DNA from: Streptomyces zingiberis
GTDB taxonomy: Bacteria > Actinomycetota > Actinomycetes > Streptomycetales > Streptomycetaceae
Reading direction: 5' to 3'
DNA length: 64,000 nt
NCBI RefSeq assembly: GCF_012034935.1
Contig: NZ_JAATEN010000011.1
Span: 62,001 to 126,000 of the forward strand
This document shows, in pieces, positions 1 through 8,805 of the stretch (within the stretch, counting starts at the first letter, position 1; each line of letters opens with the position of its first letter). Below the pieces are notes generated by a model, which saw nothing but the letters and a program-made list of their open reading frames with translations, was not told the DNA's origin and made no database searches. Both the position numbers and the translations under genes were made by a program.

Positions 1-666
1 CCCCGCTGCTTTCCGGCGGGAACTGAGCCGGCGCCGTACGGGCGTGCCGGCGGGCGGGGGCGTTCCCGCGCCGCGCCGGCGGTCCCGTGCGGGACCGTGC
101 CGGCTCCTCCGGTGTGCCGTTCCGGCGCGGGGGAGTCCCGCGTGCCCGGCCTGCCGCGCGTCTGCCGGGCGGCCCTGGCCCGATGCGCCGGGAGCGGTCC
201 CGGGAGTGGCGTCGTGCCCTGGCCGGGAGTCTCCAGGACGCCTGCCTCACCACGGCCGGAGACGTGCTCTCCGGGGCGGACGGGCGGACGGGCGGACGTG
301 CAGAGTCCGGCCGAGGACCGCGTGCCCCGTCGCGACGGGCCGGGGACGCGTTCCGGCTCCGCGTCCGCCGGCGGAGCACGGAAGGTCAAGGAAGCGGCCA
401 CGGACCGGAAAGAATCTCCCGGCGGGCGCTGACACACTGGTTCCGCGTTCGGGGGAGCCGATCGTCGTGGGGTGGACGGTGGACCTCACGCCGATCGGCG
501 CGACGCTCTCGTTCTCACGGAAGGCGAAGGCGCTCAGGCGGACGAGCGCGACCCGGTGAGCGCCTTCGGCCTCCGGGTCCCTCGGGCCCCGCTGGCGTGG
601 TGCGGACCGGTCCGGTTCCGGCGGAGCCGGACCGGTCCGTCCGCCCGCGGTTCGCGGGTCTCCTCC
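1..666. other. No supportable gene
   Basis: Several overlapping open frames exist here only because the DNA is extremely GC-rich. None gives a recognisable domain, and none has a convincing ribosome binding site together with plausible codon use. The AraC gene to the right is transcribed leftward and ends at its edge, so part of this stretch is simply downstream sequence. I see no RNA gene or clear hairpin terminator. Confidence 0.5.
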
Positions 667-1656
667 TCAGGTCCCGTCCGCTCCGCGTGCTCCGGAGCCG
701 TCAACCGCCTGGTGACGGTAGTCGCGGGGGGAGAGGCCGTAGGCGTCGCGGAACGCGCGGGTGAAGGAGGCGTGACTGCCGAAACCCCAGCGGGCCGCGA
801 TGTCCTGGACCCTGGCGCCGTGCCGGGCCGCGTCGGCGAGGTCCCGGCGGGCGCCTTCCAGGCGCAGGCGGCGGATCGTCGCGGCCACCGTGGTGTCCTC
901 GTCCCGGAAGAGCCGGTGCAGATGGCTGGCCGAGATGTGATGGGCCGCGGCGACCGCCGCGGGCGTCAGGTCCGGGTCGTCCGCGTGACGGCGGATGAAG
1001 GCCTGGATCTCCAGGAGCAGGGTGCGGCGGCGGGTCTCCGGGCCGAGGTCGTGACCGGTGCCGAGGTGGTGCGTGAACAGCGCCGACAGGAGGTCGACCA
1101 CGATCGATGCCAGCCGGGGCCCGTCGGACGGCCGGTAGACGGAGGTGTCCCGGGCGAGCTGGGTCAGGAAGGTCACCAGCAGGCTCCCGAACCCCTCCCG
1201 CCCGGACAGGGTGGACCGGCTCAGCTGGTCGAGCGCGTCTCCGCGGAGCGGTAGCAGGGCCTTGGGGACGTCCAGCCCGATGCCGATCTGGCGGGAGCGC
1301 GTCCGTACCTCGATGGGCCGCGCGCTGTCCACGACGCAGAGCGTGCGGGGCCCGTACTCCGCCCCGTGTCCGCCGCGGGTGGCGAACAGCGTGCCGCGCA
1401 GCGGGATCGAGATGTTGACCTGTTCGGGGTCCTCCTGCCGGATCAGCCGTGGAGTGCGCCGGAAGGAGACCGGCTGGAAGCTCGTCGGCCAGACCGAGAT
1501 CCCGTCGAACTCCAGCAGCCGCTGGGAGGCCCTGAAGTCCTCCCGGCTGTCGCTGTCCAGTTCCAGCGGCACCGTGCACCGCCGCATCAGCTCCCGCCAC
1601 CGGTCGAACCGGTCCGGCGCCGGCACGTCCTCGCTCCTGAACACCGTCTCGATCAT
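667..1656 (-). CDS. AraC family transcriptional regulator
   Basis: Predicted 329-aa DNA-binding regulator. The N-terminal ~190 residues look like the AraC-binding-like domain of the 'PDRFDRWRELM' type, in which a short N-terminal helix is followed by a cupin-like sensor. The C-terminal ~100 residues form the double helix-turn-helix: first HTH around LTPAAVAAAHHISASHLHRL, second around VQDIAARWGFGSHASFTRAF, then the usual GLSPRDYR ending. The ATG at 1656 is preceded on the minus strand by a GGGGGGAAG purine run. The ligand is unknown. No divergent target gene sits next to it; the next gene to the right is a convergent-in-orientation-free, same-strand RecQ homologue 181 bp upstream. Family call is firm, target unknown. 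Confidence 0.9.
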   Translation of the reverse strand: MIETVFRSEDVPAPDRFDRWRELMRRCTVPLELDSDSREDFRASQRLLEFDGISVWPTSFQPVSFRRTPRLIRQEDPEQVNISIPLRGTLFATRGGHGAEYGPRTLCVVDSARPIEVRTRSRQIGIGLDVPKALLPLRGDALDQLSRSTLSGREGFGSLLVTFLTQLARDTSVYRPSDGPRLASIVVDLLSALFTHHLGTGHDLGPETRRRTLLLEIQAFIRRHADDPDLTPAAVAAAHHISASHLHRLFRDEDTTVAATIRRLRLEGARRDLADAARHGARVQDIAARWGFGSHASFTRAFRDAYGLSPRDYRHQAVDGSGARGADGT

Positions 1657-1837
1657 CTTCCCCCCGGGACACGACTCGGCGGCCGGAAGCGGATCGAACG
1701 GTACGGCCGCGCCGGTCCACCACTATGCCGATCTTGACGAGCGGGGAGAAGACGGCGCGGCGGAGGCGAGGAAGTGCGGCCCGGCGGCGGCCCGTTGCGG
1801 CGGGGGGCCCGCCCCGGGGCGTCGGGCCGGAGCCGGG

Positions 1838-4015
1838 TCAGCCCGACGTGGCGAGCACCAGCGGCAGGACCGGCCCGCCGCCCTCCTGACGGAGCAGGCG
1901 GGCGGCTACCGCGAGGGTCCAGCCGGATTCGGTGTAGTCGTCCACGAGCAGCAGCGGTCCGGGAGCACCGGCCAGCGCCTCGCTCAGTTCCCCGGGGACG
2001 GCCAGGGCGCCGGACAGGGCCCGCAGACGCTGCGCGGAGTTGCTGCGGCCCGCCGCCCCGGCCCCGTCCGGCCCGGTGTAGGTGAGGGAGCCCAGGAAGG
2101 GGAGACGGCCGATGTCCGCCAGCGCTCGCGCGAGGGAGCCGACCAGCTCAGGGCGGGTCCGGGAGGGCACCGCGACGACGCCGACCGGCCGTCCGGGGCC
2201 GTCCGGGGCCGGCGAGGCCCAGCCGCCGGGGGAACTCGCCCAGGCGGCGAGGACGGAGACCGCGGCCCGCAGGACGTCGTCGGGGACCGGCCCGTCGGGG
2301 GCGTCCCCGGTCAGCAGCGGGCGCAGCCGGTTGCCCCATCCGATGTCCGACAGCCGTCCCAGCGCGCGCCCGGGGGAGCACTGTTCCCCGGCCGGGATAC
2401 GCCCTTTGAGCTGGACGCCCAGCGCGGGCATCCCGGTCGGCCACATCCGGCGCGGCTCGACCTCGACCCCGGGGCGGTCCAGCTCCTTCGCGGCGCCCGT
2501 CAGCGCGTCCGCCGAGACGGCGGGGTCGGCCCAGGGGCCGGCGCAGTTGTCGCAACGGCCACAGGGAGCGGCCCCCTCGTCGTCCAGCTGGCGGCGCAGG
2601 AACTCCATCCGGCACCGGGACGTGCTCGCGTACTCGCGCATGGCCTGCTGTTCGGCGGCCCGCTGCCGGGCCACCCACGCGTACCGCTCGGCGTCGTACA
2701 CCCACTCGGCCCCGGTGGCCGTCCAGCCTCCCTTCACCCGCTGGACCGCGCCGTCGACATCCAGCACCTTCAGCATGGACTCCAGCCGGCTGCGCCGGAG
2801 GTCCACCGCCGCCTCCAGGGCCGGTACCGACAGCGGCCGCCCCGCGGTGGCGAGGGCCGTGAGGGTCTCCCGCACCCGCGCCTCGGGCGGGAAGGCGGAA
2901 TCGGCGAAGAAACGCCAGATGGCCTCGTCCTCCTTGCCGGGCAGCAGCAGCACGTCCGCGTGGGCCACGCCGCGGCCGGCCCGTCCCACCTGCTGGTAGT
3001 AGGCGATCGGGGAGGACGGTGACCCCAGGTGCACCACGAACCCCAGGTCCGGCTTGTCGTACCCCATCCCCAGCGCCGACGTGGCGACCAGCGCCTTCAC
3101 CCGGTTCTCCCGCAGATCGGCCTCGGCCTGCAACCGGTCGGCGTTCTCGGTCCTGCCGGTGTACGAGGCCACCCGGAAGCCCCGCCCGCGCAGGAAGGCG
3201 GTCGTCTCCTCCGCGGCGGCCACCGTGAGCGTGTAGACGATTCCCGAGCCCCGCAGGTCCTCCAGATGCTCGGCGAGCCAGGCCATCCGGTGCGCCGCGT
3301 CCGGCAGGTGGACCACTCCGAGCCGCAGACTCTCCCGCTCCAGCGGGCCGCGCAGCACCAGGGCCTCACCGGCGCCGGTGCCCAGCTGCTCGGCCACGTC
3401 CGCGGTCACCCGGGCGTTGGCGGTCGCCGTGGTGGCCAGGACCGGGACACCCGCGGGCAGTTCGGAGAGCATCGACCGCAGCCGCCGGTAGTCCGGGCGG
3501 AAGTCGTGCCCCCAGTCGGAGATGCAGTGCGCCTCGTCGACCACCAGCAGACCCGTGGTGGCGGCGAGCCGCGGCAGCACCTGGTCGCGGAAGTCCACCG
3601 AGTTCAGGCGCTCCGGGCTGATGAGGAGGACGTCGGTCTCGCCGCGCCCCACCTCCTCGTGGATGGTCTCCCACTCCTCGGGGTTGGCCGAGTTGATGGT
3701 GCGCGCCTGAATACCGGCGCGCGCCGCCGATTCCACCTGGTTGCGCATCAGCGCCAGCAGGGGCGAAATGATCACTGTGGGGCCGGAGCCCCGCCTCCGC
3801 AGCAGAGCGGTGGCCACGAAGTACACCGCCGACTTGCCCCACCCGGTGCGCTGTACGACCAGGGCCCGCCTGCGCTCCCGGACCAGAGCCTCCACCGCCT
3901 GCCACTGGTCCTCCCGCAGGCGCGCGGACCCCTCCGGCGCGCCGACCAGCTCGGCGAGGACGGCGTCGGCTTCGGCGCGGAGATCCAGGGTGTCGGTGTG
4001 CATGGGCCCATGCAA
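1838..4015 (-). CDS. RecQ family ATP-dependent DNA helicase with C-terminal PRTase-like domain
   Basis: 725-aa superfamily 2 helicase, probably acting in recombination or repair of DNA ends. Visible motifs: Walker A QRTGWGKS (residues 55-62), DEAH box (160-163), ATTATAN motif III, the GMGYDKPD and QQVGRAGR motifs of domain 2 (about 316-348), then a RecQ-type zinc-binding site with Cys468, Cys485, Cys488 and Cys491. There is no HRDC domain. Instead residues ~500-725 end in LLLVDDYTESGWT (691-700 core), which resembles the PRPP-binding signature of phosphoribosyltransferases, as in ComF-like proteins. ATG at 4015 or the in-frame ATG at 4003 could be the start. This is therefore not the E. coli RecQ architecture. 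Whether the tail binds PRPP is an inference. Confidence 0.92.
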   Translation of the reverse strand: MHGPMHTDTLDLRAEADAVLAELVGAPEGSARLREDQWQAVEALVRERRRALVVQRTGWGKSAVYFVATALLRRRGSGPTVIISPLLALMRNQVESAARAGIQARTINSANPEEWETIHEEVGRGETDVLLISPERLNSVDFRDQVLPRLAATTGLLVVDEAHCISDWGHDFRPDYRRLRSMLSELPAGVPVLATTATANARVTADVAEQLGTGAGEALVLRGPLERESLRLGVVHLPDAAHRMAWLAEHLEDLRGSGIVYTLTVAAAEETTAFLRGRGFRVASYTGRTENADRLQAEADLRENRVKALVATSALGMGYDKPDLGFVVHLGSPSSPIAYYQQVGRAGRGVAHADVLLLPGKEDEAIWRFFADSAFPPEARVRETLTALATAGRPLSVPALEAAVDLRRSRLESMLKVLDVDGAVQRVKGGWTATGAEWVYDAERYAWVARQRAAEQQAMREYASTSRCRMEFLRRQLDDEGAAPCGRCDNCAGPWADPAVSADALTGAAKELDRPGVEVEPRRMWPTGMPALGVQLKGRIPAGEQCSPGRALGRLSDIGWGNRLRPLLTGDAPDGPVPDDVLRAAVSVLAAWASSPGGWASPAPDGPGRPVGVVAVPSRTRPELVGSLARALADIGRLPFLGSLTYTGPDGAGAAGRSNSAQRLRALSGALAVPGELSEALAGAPGPLLLVDDYTESGWTLAVAARLLRQEGGGPVLPLVLATSG

Positions 4016-4209
4016 CCCGATGGCACGGACACCGCGCGAACCCGCCGGTCACGCGGTGCCCCGGCCGGCTCCTCCGCCGGCCGGGGGACGGCCCCGAGGG
4101 CGGAAGGGGAGTGGATACGGCTCTCCGGTGGGTCCGCTCCGTGTTCCCGCAGGGTTCCCGCAGGTCGGCGCGGTTTCTGCGGGCCTTGTGGGCCGCCGGG
4201 ACCCCTGCG

Positions 4210-4277
4210 GATCTGCCGGATCTGCCGGGCCTGCCGGGCGTGCCGGATCTGCCGGGCCTTGCAGTCCCGGCAGATCC
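4210..4277. repeat. 9-bp tandem repeats running into a 12-bp hairpin
   Basis: Five consecutive 9-mers of the form GATCTGCCG / GGCCTGCCG occupy 4210-4254. The last copy is part of an inverted repeat whose arms GGATCTGCCGGG (4245-4256) and CCCGGCAGATCC (4266-4277) are perfect and separated by 9 bases. It lies in the 405-bp divergent gap between the recQ-like gene and the DUF4192 gene. It could be a regulatory hairpin or simply slipped-strand repeat expansion. No T-run follows. Confidence 0.6.
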
Positions 4278-4420
4278 ACGACGTCTGCCCGGTCCGGCGG
4301 CGCCGGGTGGTCCGTACCGGATATCCACAACCGCCCTGACCGGTATGACCGGTGCGGCCGGCCCCGGCCGGTTTATCCACAGGCATGGCGGACGGGAGCG
4401 GACCGCGCCACGCTCGGCCC

Positions 4421-5707
4421 ATGACGAAGTACAGCGAACCGCGTCCGCCGTCCCCCGCCGGCCAGGTCTCCCTCCGCAGCCCCGCCGAGCTCGCCGACGC
4501 CCTCCCGTACCTCATGGGTTTCCACCCGGACGACAGCATCGTCATGGTGGCCGTCCACGGCGGCCGGGGCCGTTTCGGCGGCCGTCTCCGCCTGGGGATT
4601 CCGCGTGAGCCCCGGGAGTGGCCCGCGGTCGCGGAGCAGCTCGCCCGGTGCCTGGTCGCGGGCAGTGCCCGGCGGCGCGGCCGACCCGACGGCGTCATCG
4701 TGTTCCTCTGCCAGGACCCGCCGGACGGTGAGAGCGGCCGGGAGGTCGCCGAGCGGCTGCGGCCGCTCTCCCGGGAGCTGCGTCTGGCCTGCGGGGCCCT
4801 GGAGGTGCCCGTGCTGGAGGCGCTCTGCGTCGCCGGCGGTCGCTTCTGGTCCTACTGCTGCCCCGACCCCCGCTGCTGCCCCGAGGAGGGCACGCCGCTC
4901 GCCCCGCGGGGCACCTCGGTGATGGCCGCGGCCTCGGCCTACGCCGGCCTGCCGGTGGTGGGTTCGCTGCGGGAGATGGAGGCCCGGTTCGCCCCGATCA
5001 GGCCCGGGGCGGTGGCGCAGGAGGCCGCACTGGACGCCGCGGCGGCGCGGCTCGTGCCCCGCATCCTGGACGGCACCGGCCGGGAAGCCGTCCAGGAGGA
5101 GACGCTCGCCCTGGCCGAACGGCTCCTCCACCGGTTCGCGCGGCGGCCGGCGGCCGGCGGCGGACCGGCGGCCGACACCGGGGACGACGCCCTGCTCGAC
5201 CCGGGGGAGGCGGCGGAGCTCCTGCTCGGCCTGCAGGACCGCACCACCCGCGACCGGGCCGCGGAGTGGATGGAAGGCCCCGAGGCGGAGCCCGCCCTGC
5301 GGCTCTGGCGGGCGCTCGCCCGCCGCTGCGTCGGCGCCTACGCCGAGCACGCCGCCGCTCCGCTCACCCTCGCCGGCTGGGTGGCGTGGTCCACCGGGGA
5401 CGAGCCCGCGGCGCGCGCGGCCCTCGGCCTCGCCCTCCGGGCCGACCCGGAGTACGTCTTCGCGCGCCTGCTGCACGAGGGGACCAACGAGGGGGTCGAC
5501 CCCGAGGTTCTCCGTGGCTGTCTGCGGGAGGAGCGGGCTGCCCGCCGCGCCGCCGGAGCACGCCCGGAGGGCCGGCCCGCCGGCGGTTCGCGGCGCGGCG
5601 GGCGGCCCGCGGGCCGGGCTCCGGGCGGCACCCGGCCGCCGGTGGCCGGTGACCGGCGGCGCGGTGCCCGCCGGACGGGCCTGGCCGAGGGGAAGGGGCG
5701 CTCATGA
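4421..5707 (+). CDS. DUF4192 domain-containing protein
   Basis: 428-aa soluble protein matching the actinobacterial DUF4192 family, whose function is unknown to me. Recognition rests on the N-terminal pattern LRSPAELADALPYLMGFHPDDSIVMV, split here as the conserved PYLMGFHP(D/E)DS motif, followed by RFGGRLRL and the Cys-rich segment SYCCPDPRCCP near residue 145-155, which might bind a metal. The C-terminal ~60 residues are Arg/Gly/Pro-rich low complexity. I chose the ATG at 4421 because the conserved domain begins just after it; the open frame continues upstream through repeat DNA with no domain. The divergent recQ-like gene shares the upstream region. Confidence 0.85.
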   Translation: MTKYSEPRPPSPAGQVSLRSPAELADALPYLMGFHPDDSIVMVAVHGGRGRFGGRLRLGIPREPREWPAVAEQLARCLVAGSARRRGRPDGVIVFLCQDPPDGESGREVAERLRPLSRELRLACGALEVPVLEALCVAGGRFWSYCCPDPRCCPEEGTPLAPRGTSVMAAASAYAGLPVVGSLREMEARFAPIRPGAVAQEAALDAAAARLVPRILDGTGREAVQEETLALAERLLHRFARRPAAGGGPAADTGDDALLDPGEAAELLLGLQDRTTRDRAAEWMEGPEAEPALRLWRALARRCVGAYAEHAAAPLTLAGWVAWSTGDEPAARAALGLALRADPEYVFARLLHEGTNEGVDPEVLRGCLREERAARRAAGARPEGRPAGGSRRGGRPAGRAPGGTRPPVAGDRRRGARRTGLAEGKGRS

Positions 5708-5823
5708 CGGCGGTCCCCTCGGCGCCTGCCCGTTCGGGGGCCGGCCCTGTGCCGTCGCGGAGCGGAGCGGCTTCGCGCCATCGCTCGCCGGCTCCCGGGG
5801 GCCGACGGGGCCCGTCAGGTGAC

Positions 5824-5889
5824 GGAGGCGTGAGCGGCGGAGGCGTGAGCGGCGGAGGCCGGGGCGGCGGAGGCATGAGCCGCGGAGGC
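5824..5889. repeat. 15-bp tandem repeat, about 4.4 copies
   Basis: Imperfect copies of GGAGGCGTGAGCGGC start at 5824, 5839, 5854, 5869 and 5884. They lie between the converging DUF4192 and polyprenyl synthase genes, beyond both stop codons, so they are non-coding. The first two copies are identical; the later copies diverge. This is minisatellite-like sequence, with no evidence of a specific function. Confidence 0.8.
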
Positions 5890-6008
5890 CGCTGTTGGCG
5901 GAGCTCGCCGGGGAGGCGCGGTGTCTTCCGGCCCGGTGGCCGCGGCCGCCCCGCGTCCACCGCGCCGCCCCGGCCCCGTTTCTGCCCCGGCCCTGACCGG
6001 CCGGCGTC

Positions 6009-7049
6009 TCAGAGCTCGCGCCGCACGAGGAACGCCGACAGCGCCCGCAACTCGTCACCGGCCGTGCCCCGCGGTGACACGTCCGCGAGCGCGGCCTCCG
6101 CCGCCCCGAGGTGTCCGCGCGCCTCGTGCAGCGCCGCCGCCCGGCCACCCGCCCTCTCGATGAGCGCGGCCGCCTCCCGCGGATCCGCCCCCGAGGTGAG
6201 CAGTGAGGCCAGGCGGCGGGCCTCGGATGACGGGGAGCCGAGAGCCGCCAGCACCGGGAGGGTCTTCTTGCCCTCCCTGAGGTCACCGTGCACGGGTTTG
6301 CCGGTGACCTCGGGGTCACCCCAGATGCCCAGCACGTCGTCGACGGCCTGGAACGCCAGGCCGAGGCGGCGGCCGGCCCGGTCCAGCGCGGCGACCACCG
6401 GCGGCGGCGCGCCGCCGAGCAGGGCACCGAGCGCGACCGCGCACCCCAGCAGCGCGCCCGTCTTCCGCTCGGCCATCGTCCGGTACTCCGCCGGCCGCAC
6501 CCGCTCCGGTCCCGTCCAGGGGCGGGCGGCGAACAGCAGGTCGTCCGCCTGTCCCGCCACCAGATCACCCAGCGCCACCGACAGCATCCGCATCGCGGAC
6601 GCGTCCGCTCCTGCCGCGGCGAGCGTTTCGACGGCCTGGGCGAACAGTCCGTCCCCTGCCAGCACCGCGGGCCCCGTGCCGTACGCCTTCCACACCGCCG
6701 GTCTGCGGCGCCGGACCGGATCCCCGTCCATGATGTCGTCGTGGAGCAGGGAGAAGGTATGCACCAGTTCCACCGCGACCGCGGCGGGCACGCCGGCCCG
6801 CCCGGCGGCCCCCGTTGCCTCGGCCCCGAGCACGGCCAGCGCCTGCCGCACCCCCTTGCCGCCGGACGCGGCCGTGGACGCGCCGCCCACCTCGCACCAG
6901 CCGAAGGAGTACGCGGCCATCTCGCCCACCCAGGGATGCATCCGCCCGACGGCCTCCGAGAGCGCGGGCCGCACCACGGCGCGGCAGCGTTCCAGGACGA
7001 GGGGGACGTCGACCGGCGCCCGCGGTGCCGAGGAGACCGGAGCCGTCAC
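6009..7049 (-). CDS. Polyprenyl diphosphate synthase (GGPP/FPP synthase family)
   Basis: 346-aa trans-isoprenyl diphosphate synthase that condenses IPP with allylic diphosphates. The first aspartate-rich motif is LLHDDIMDGD (DDxxD at 104-108) followed by RRRRPAVW. The second is QAVDDVLGIWGD (237-245), and the KTGALLG and GKKTLPVLAAL segments are intact, so the enzyme should be active. The length and short N-terminus argue against the long disordered encapsulin-cargo variants of Streptomyces. The start is a GTG (7049) that overlaps the TGA of the upstream TPR gene by 4 bp (GTGA), indicating translational coupling. Chain length cannot be read reliably, although geranylgeranyl or farnesyl is typical. 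No terpene cyclase lies nearby. Confidence 0.93.
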   Translation of the reverse strand: MTAPVSSAPRAPVDVPLVLERCRAVVRPALSEAVGRMHPWVGEMAAYSFGWCEVGGASTAASGGKGVRQALAVLGAEATGAAGRAGVPAAVAVELVHTFSLLHDDIMDGDPVRRRRPAVWKAYGTGPAVLAGDGLFAQAVETLAAAGADASAMRMLSVALGDLVAGQADDLLFAARPWTGPERVRPAEYRTMAERKTGALLGCAVALGALLGGAPPPVVAALDRAGRRLGLAFQAVDDVLGIWGDPEVTGKPVHGDLREGKKTLPVLAALGSPSSEARRLASLLTSGADPREAAALIERAGGRAAALHEARGHLGAAEAALADVSPRGTAGDELRALSAFLVRREL

Positions 7050-8209
7050 CGTACGGCCTCCGCCCGGACGCCGTGTTCCTCCCGCGCACCGGCTCCGGCC
7101 CCCGTCCCCTGACCCTGCTGTGCGCCGGGTTCCTGTCCCTGTCCCTGCGCCTCATGCCCCCGCGCGGCGGGCTCGTCCGGTGCGCGCAGACCGAACTCCT
7201 CCTGCGCCCGCGCGACCATCTTCCGGGCGTGCCGCAGTCCGATCCGTTCCGACTCGCGTGCGAGCGCGGCCAGTTCGGCAGCGGTGTCGGCGCGGTCGCG
7301 GCCCAGCCGGGCACACGACTTGGCCAGCCCCAGCCGGGCCAGCGCCTCCCCGCGGACCTCGCCCATCTCGCGGAACTCCGTCAGCGCCAGTTCGTACATC
7401 TCCCGTGCCTCGGCGTGACGCCCGGCCCGGTAGAAGACGTTGCCGCGCATCTTGTGGTTGTAGGCCAGCGCGCTGGACAGCCGCATCGTCCGGCAGATCG
7501 TCTCCGCCCGCGACAGCAGGGCGAGGGCCTGCTCGACGTCCCCGTCCCGCGCCGAGAGGATGTCGGCGAGCCCGCGCAGGGCCCAGGCGTGACCGCGCCG
7601 GTCATCGGCGTTCTCGGCTATGCCGGCCGCCTCCTCGAACAGCGCGTAGGCACTGTCGTATGACCCCTGCTGACGGTGGATCTGCGCGATACCCTCCAGC
7701 GCCCACACCGTGTGCCGGGCCTCACCGCGCCTCCGGGCCTCGGCCAGCAACTGCTCGTGCAGCCGGGCGACGGCCTCGTAGTCCCCCTGGATCCGGCCGG
7801 TCTCGGCCAGCCCCGCGAGGGAGTAGCCGCGCACGACGACATCGCCTCCCTGCTCACCGAGCGTGGCGGCGAGCCCGAGCAGCCGGCGGGCCAGTGCGAA
7901 CGAGCCCCGCTGCCGGGCCAGGGTGCCGCCGCTCCACAGTGCCCAGGCCATCGCCCCCTGGTCCGCCGCCGTCCTGGCCGCCCGGTAACTCGCCTTCCAC
8001 GCCCGGTCGGCCTCGTCGATCCGCCCCAGCCGTCGGCAGGCCTCGGCCACCGCCAGTCCGGAGCGCGCGGCCTCCCCGTGCTTTCCGGTGTGCTCGGCCT
8101 CCCTCAACTGCTCCGTGCCGGCGGCCAGTACGCCGGTGAGCGAGGAGTTCACGGACAGGGTGTTGCTCAGGGCGCCCTGGTACTCCGGAGCGAATGCCTT
8201 GCCGTACAT
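7046..8209 (-). CDS. Tetratricopeptide repeat protein
   Basis: 387-aa all-helical repeat protein. From about residue 60 to 340 it is built from successive ~40-residue TPR-like units, for example GDYEAVARLHEQLLAEARRR, GSYDSAYALFEEAAGIAE and GRHAEAREMYELALTEFREM, written here in part. The last ~45 residues are Gln/Gly/Ala-rich low complexity. The ATG at 8209 has a GAAAGG Shine-Dalgarno 7 nt upstream; the frame stays open further upstream but the sequence there is non-conserved. The gene is translationally coupled to the polyprenyl synthase. It might be a scaffold or regulator for that pathway, but this is inference from the coupling. Resembles TPR modules of some actinobacterial regulators, but there is no HTH. 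Confidence 0.82.
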   Translation of the reverse strand: MYGKAFAPEYQGALSNTLSVNSSLTGVLAAGTEQLREAEHTGKHGEAARSGLAVAEACRRLGRIDEADRAWKASYRAARTAADQGAMAWALWSGGTLARQRGSFALARRLLGLAATLGEQGGDVVVRGYSLAGLAETGRIQGDYEAVARLHEQLLAEARRRGEARHTVWALEGIAQIHRQQGSYDSAYALFEEAAGIAENADDRRGHAWALRGLADILSARDGDVEQALALLSRAETICRTMRLSSALAYNHKMRGNVFYRAGRHAEAREMYELALTEFREMGEVRGEALARLGLAKSCARLGRDRADTAAELAALARESERIGLRHARKMVARAQEEFGLRAPDEPAARGHEAQGQGQEPGAQQGQGTGAGAGAREEHGVRAEAVR

Positions 8210-8805
8210 GCTTGCCTTTCGATGCGTCGGTCTCTCCGTCCCGGCCTCACTCTCTACACGCCGTGTATACGCGATATGTATAGAGCCCCGGGGTGGACCC
8301 CTGAGCCGGACCCAGGGGGTCGTCCGTTGGTGGTCAAGACGCCAGGCGCCCCTCCCGGGGTTGCCCGTGAGGCGAGAGTTGTCTCCTGAGGCGGTTCCTG
8401 ACGTCGCGTCCGCCGCGGAACGTCCCGCCGGGTAGGGCCGCAGACGGTCCCCGTCGGGCGGCACCGGCCTCCGTCGGCCCGCGGTCCGCCTGCTCGGTCC
8501 CCGGGCCCGGAGTTCCACGCACCGGACGGAGCCCCCGGGTGCCGGCGGTGACCTCGGCGCCGACCGGATCCCGGGTGCCGGCGGTGGGGTTCGGGGCGGT
8601 TCCCGCCTGGCGGCCCGGCATCGCCGGGCCCGTTCCCAGCTGTCCCCGCAGGGCCCGTTCCCGCCCTGCCCCGCCCGGCGGCAGCGGCCCGTGGGGAGGT
8701 CCGGGAGCGGTCCCCCTTCAGAGCCCGGGAACCGGCGGCGGGCCGGGTCCGGCGGAGAGCCGCCGAACCCTCCGGGGCGGCCGGGCGGCCCCCTATGATC
8801 TCGGC
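8210..8805. other. Divergent intergenic region between TPR and Nudix genes
   Basis: About 600 bp with no convincing gene. Its left end carries an AT-richer inverted repeat (8252-8285), and its right end carries a TATGAT hexamer just before the Nudix start. The middle is GC-rich with repeated GGTGCCGGCGG-like segments and no recognisable RNA. Confidence 0.5.
8252..8285 (-). promoter_or_regulatory. Candidate operator/promoter of the TPR-polyprenyl synthase operon
   Basis: An unusually AT-rich island. Outer arms CTCTACAC (8252-8259) and GTATAGAG (8278-8285) are inverted copies matching at 7 of 8 positions. Inside are a second inverted repeat, TACAC-GCC-GTGTA (8255-8267), and ATAC/GTAT elements. 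It sits 43 nt upstream of the ATG at 8209 and overlaps possible -10 sequences (TATACAT on the minus strand). The symmetry suggests a dimeric repressor site; the regulator is unknown. Confidence 0.45.

Noticed and set aside
44..764. Long overlapping open frames at the left edge
   Set aside because: Arg/Pro/Gly-rich translations without domains in several frames at once are typical shadows of very GC-rich non-coding DNA.
4321..4381. Two DnaA-box-like sequences, ATATCCACA (4321-4329) and TTATCCACA (4373-4381)
   Set aside because: Only two boxes, 52 bp apart, one imperfect, and not the TTGTCCACA form preferred in Streptomyces. No dnaA, dnaN or AT-rich unwinding region is nearby. Chance or a minor DnaA site is more likely than an origin.
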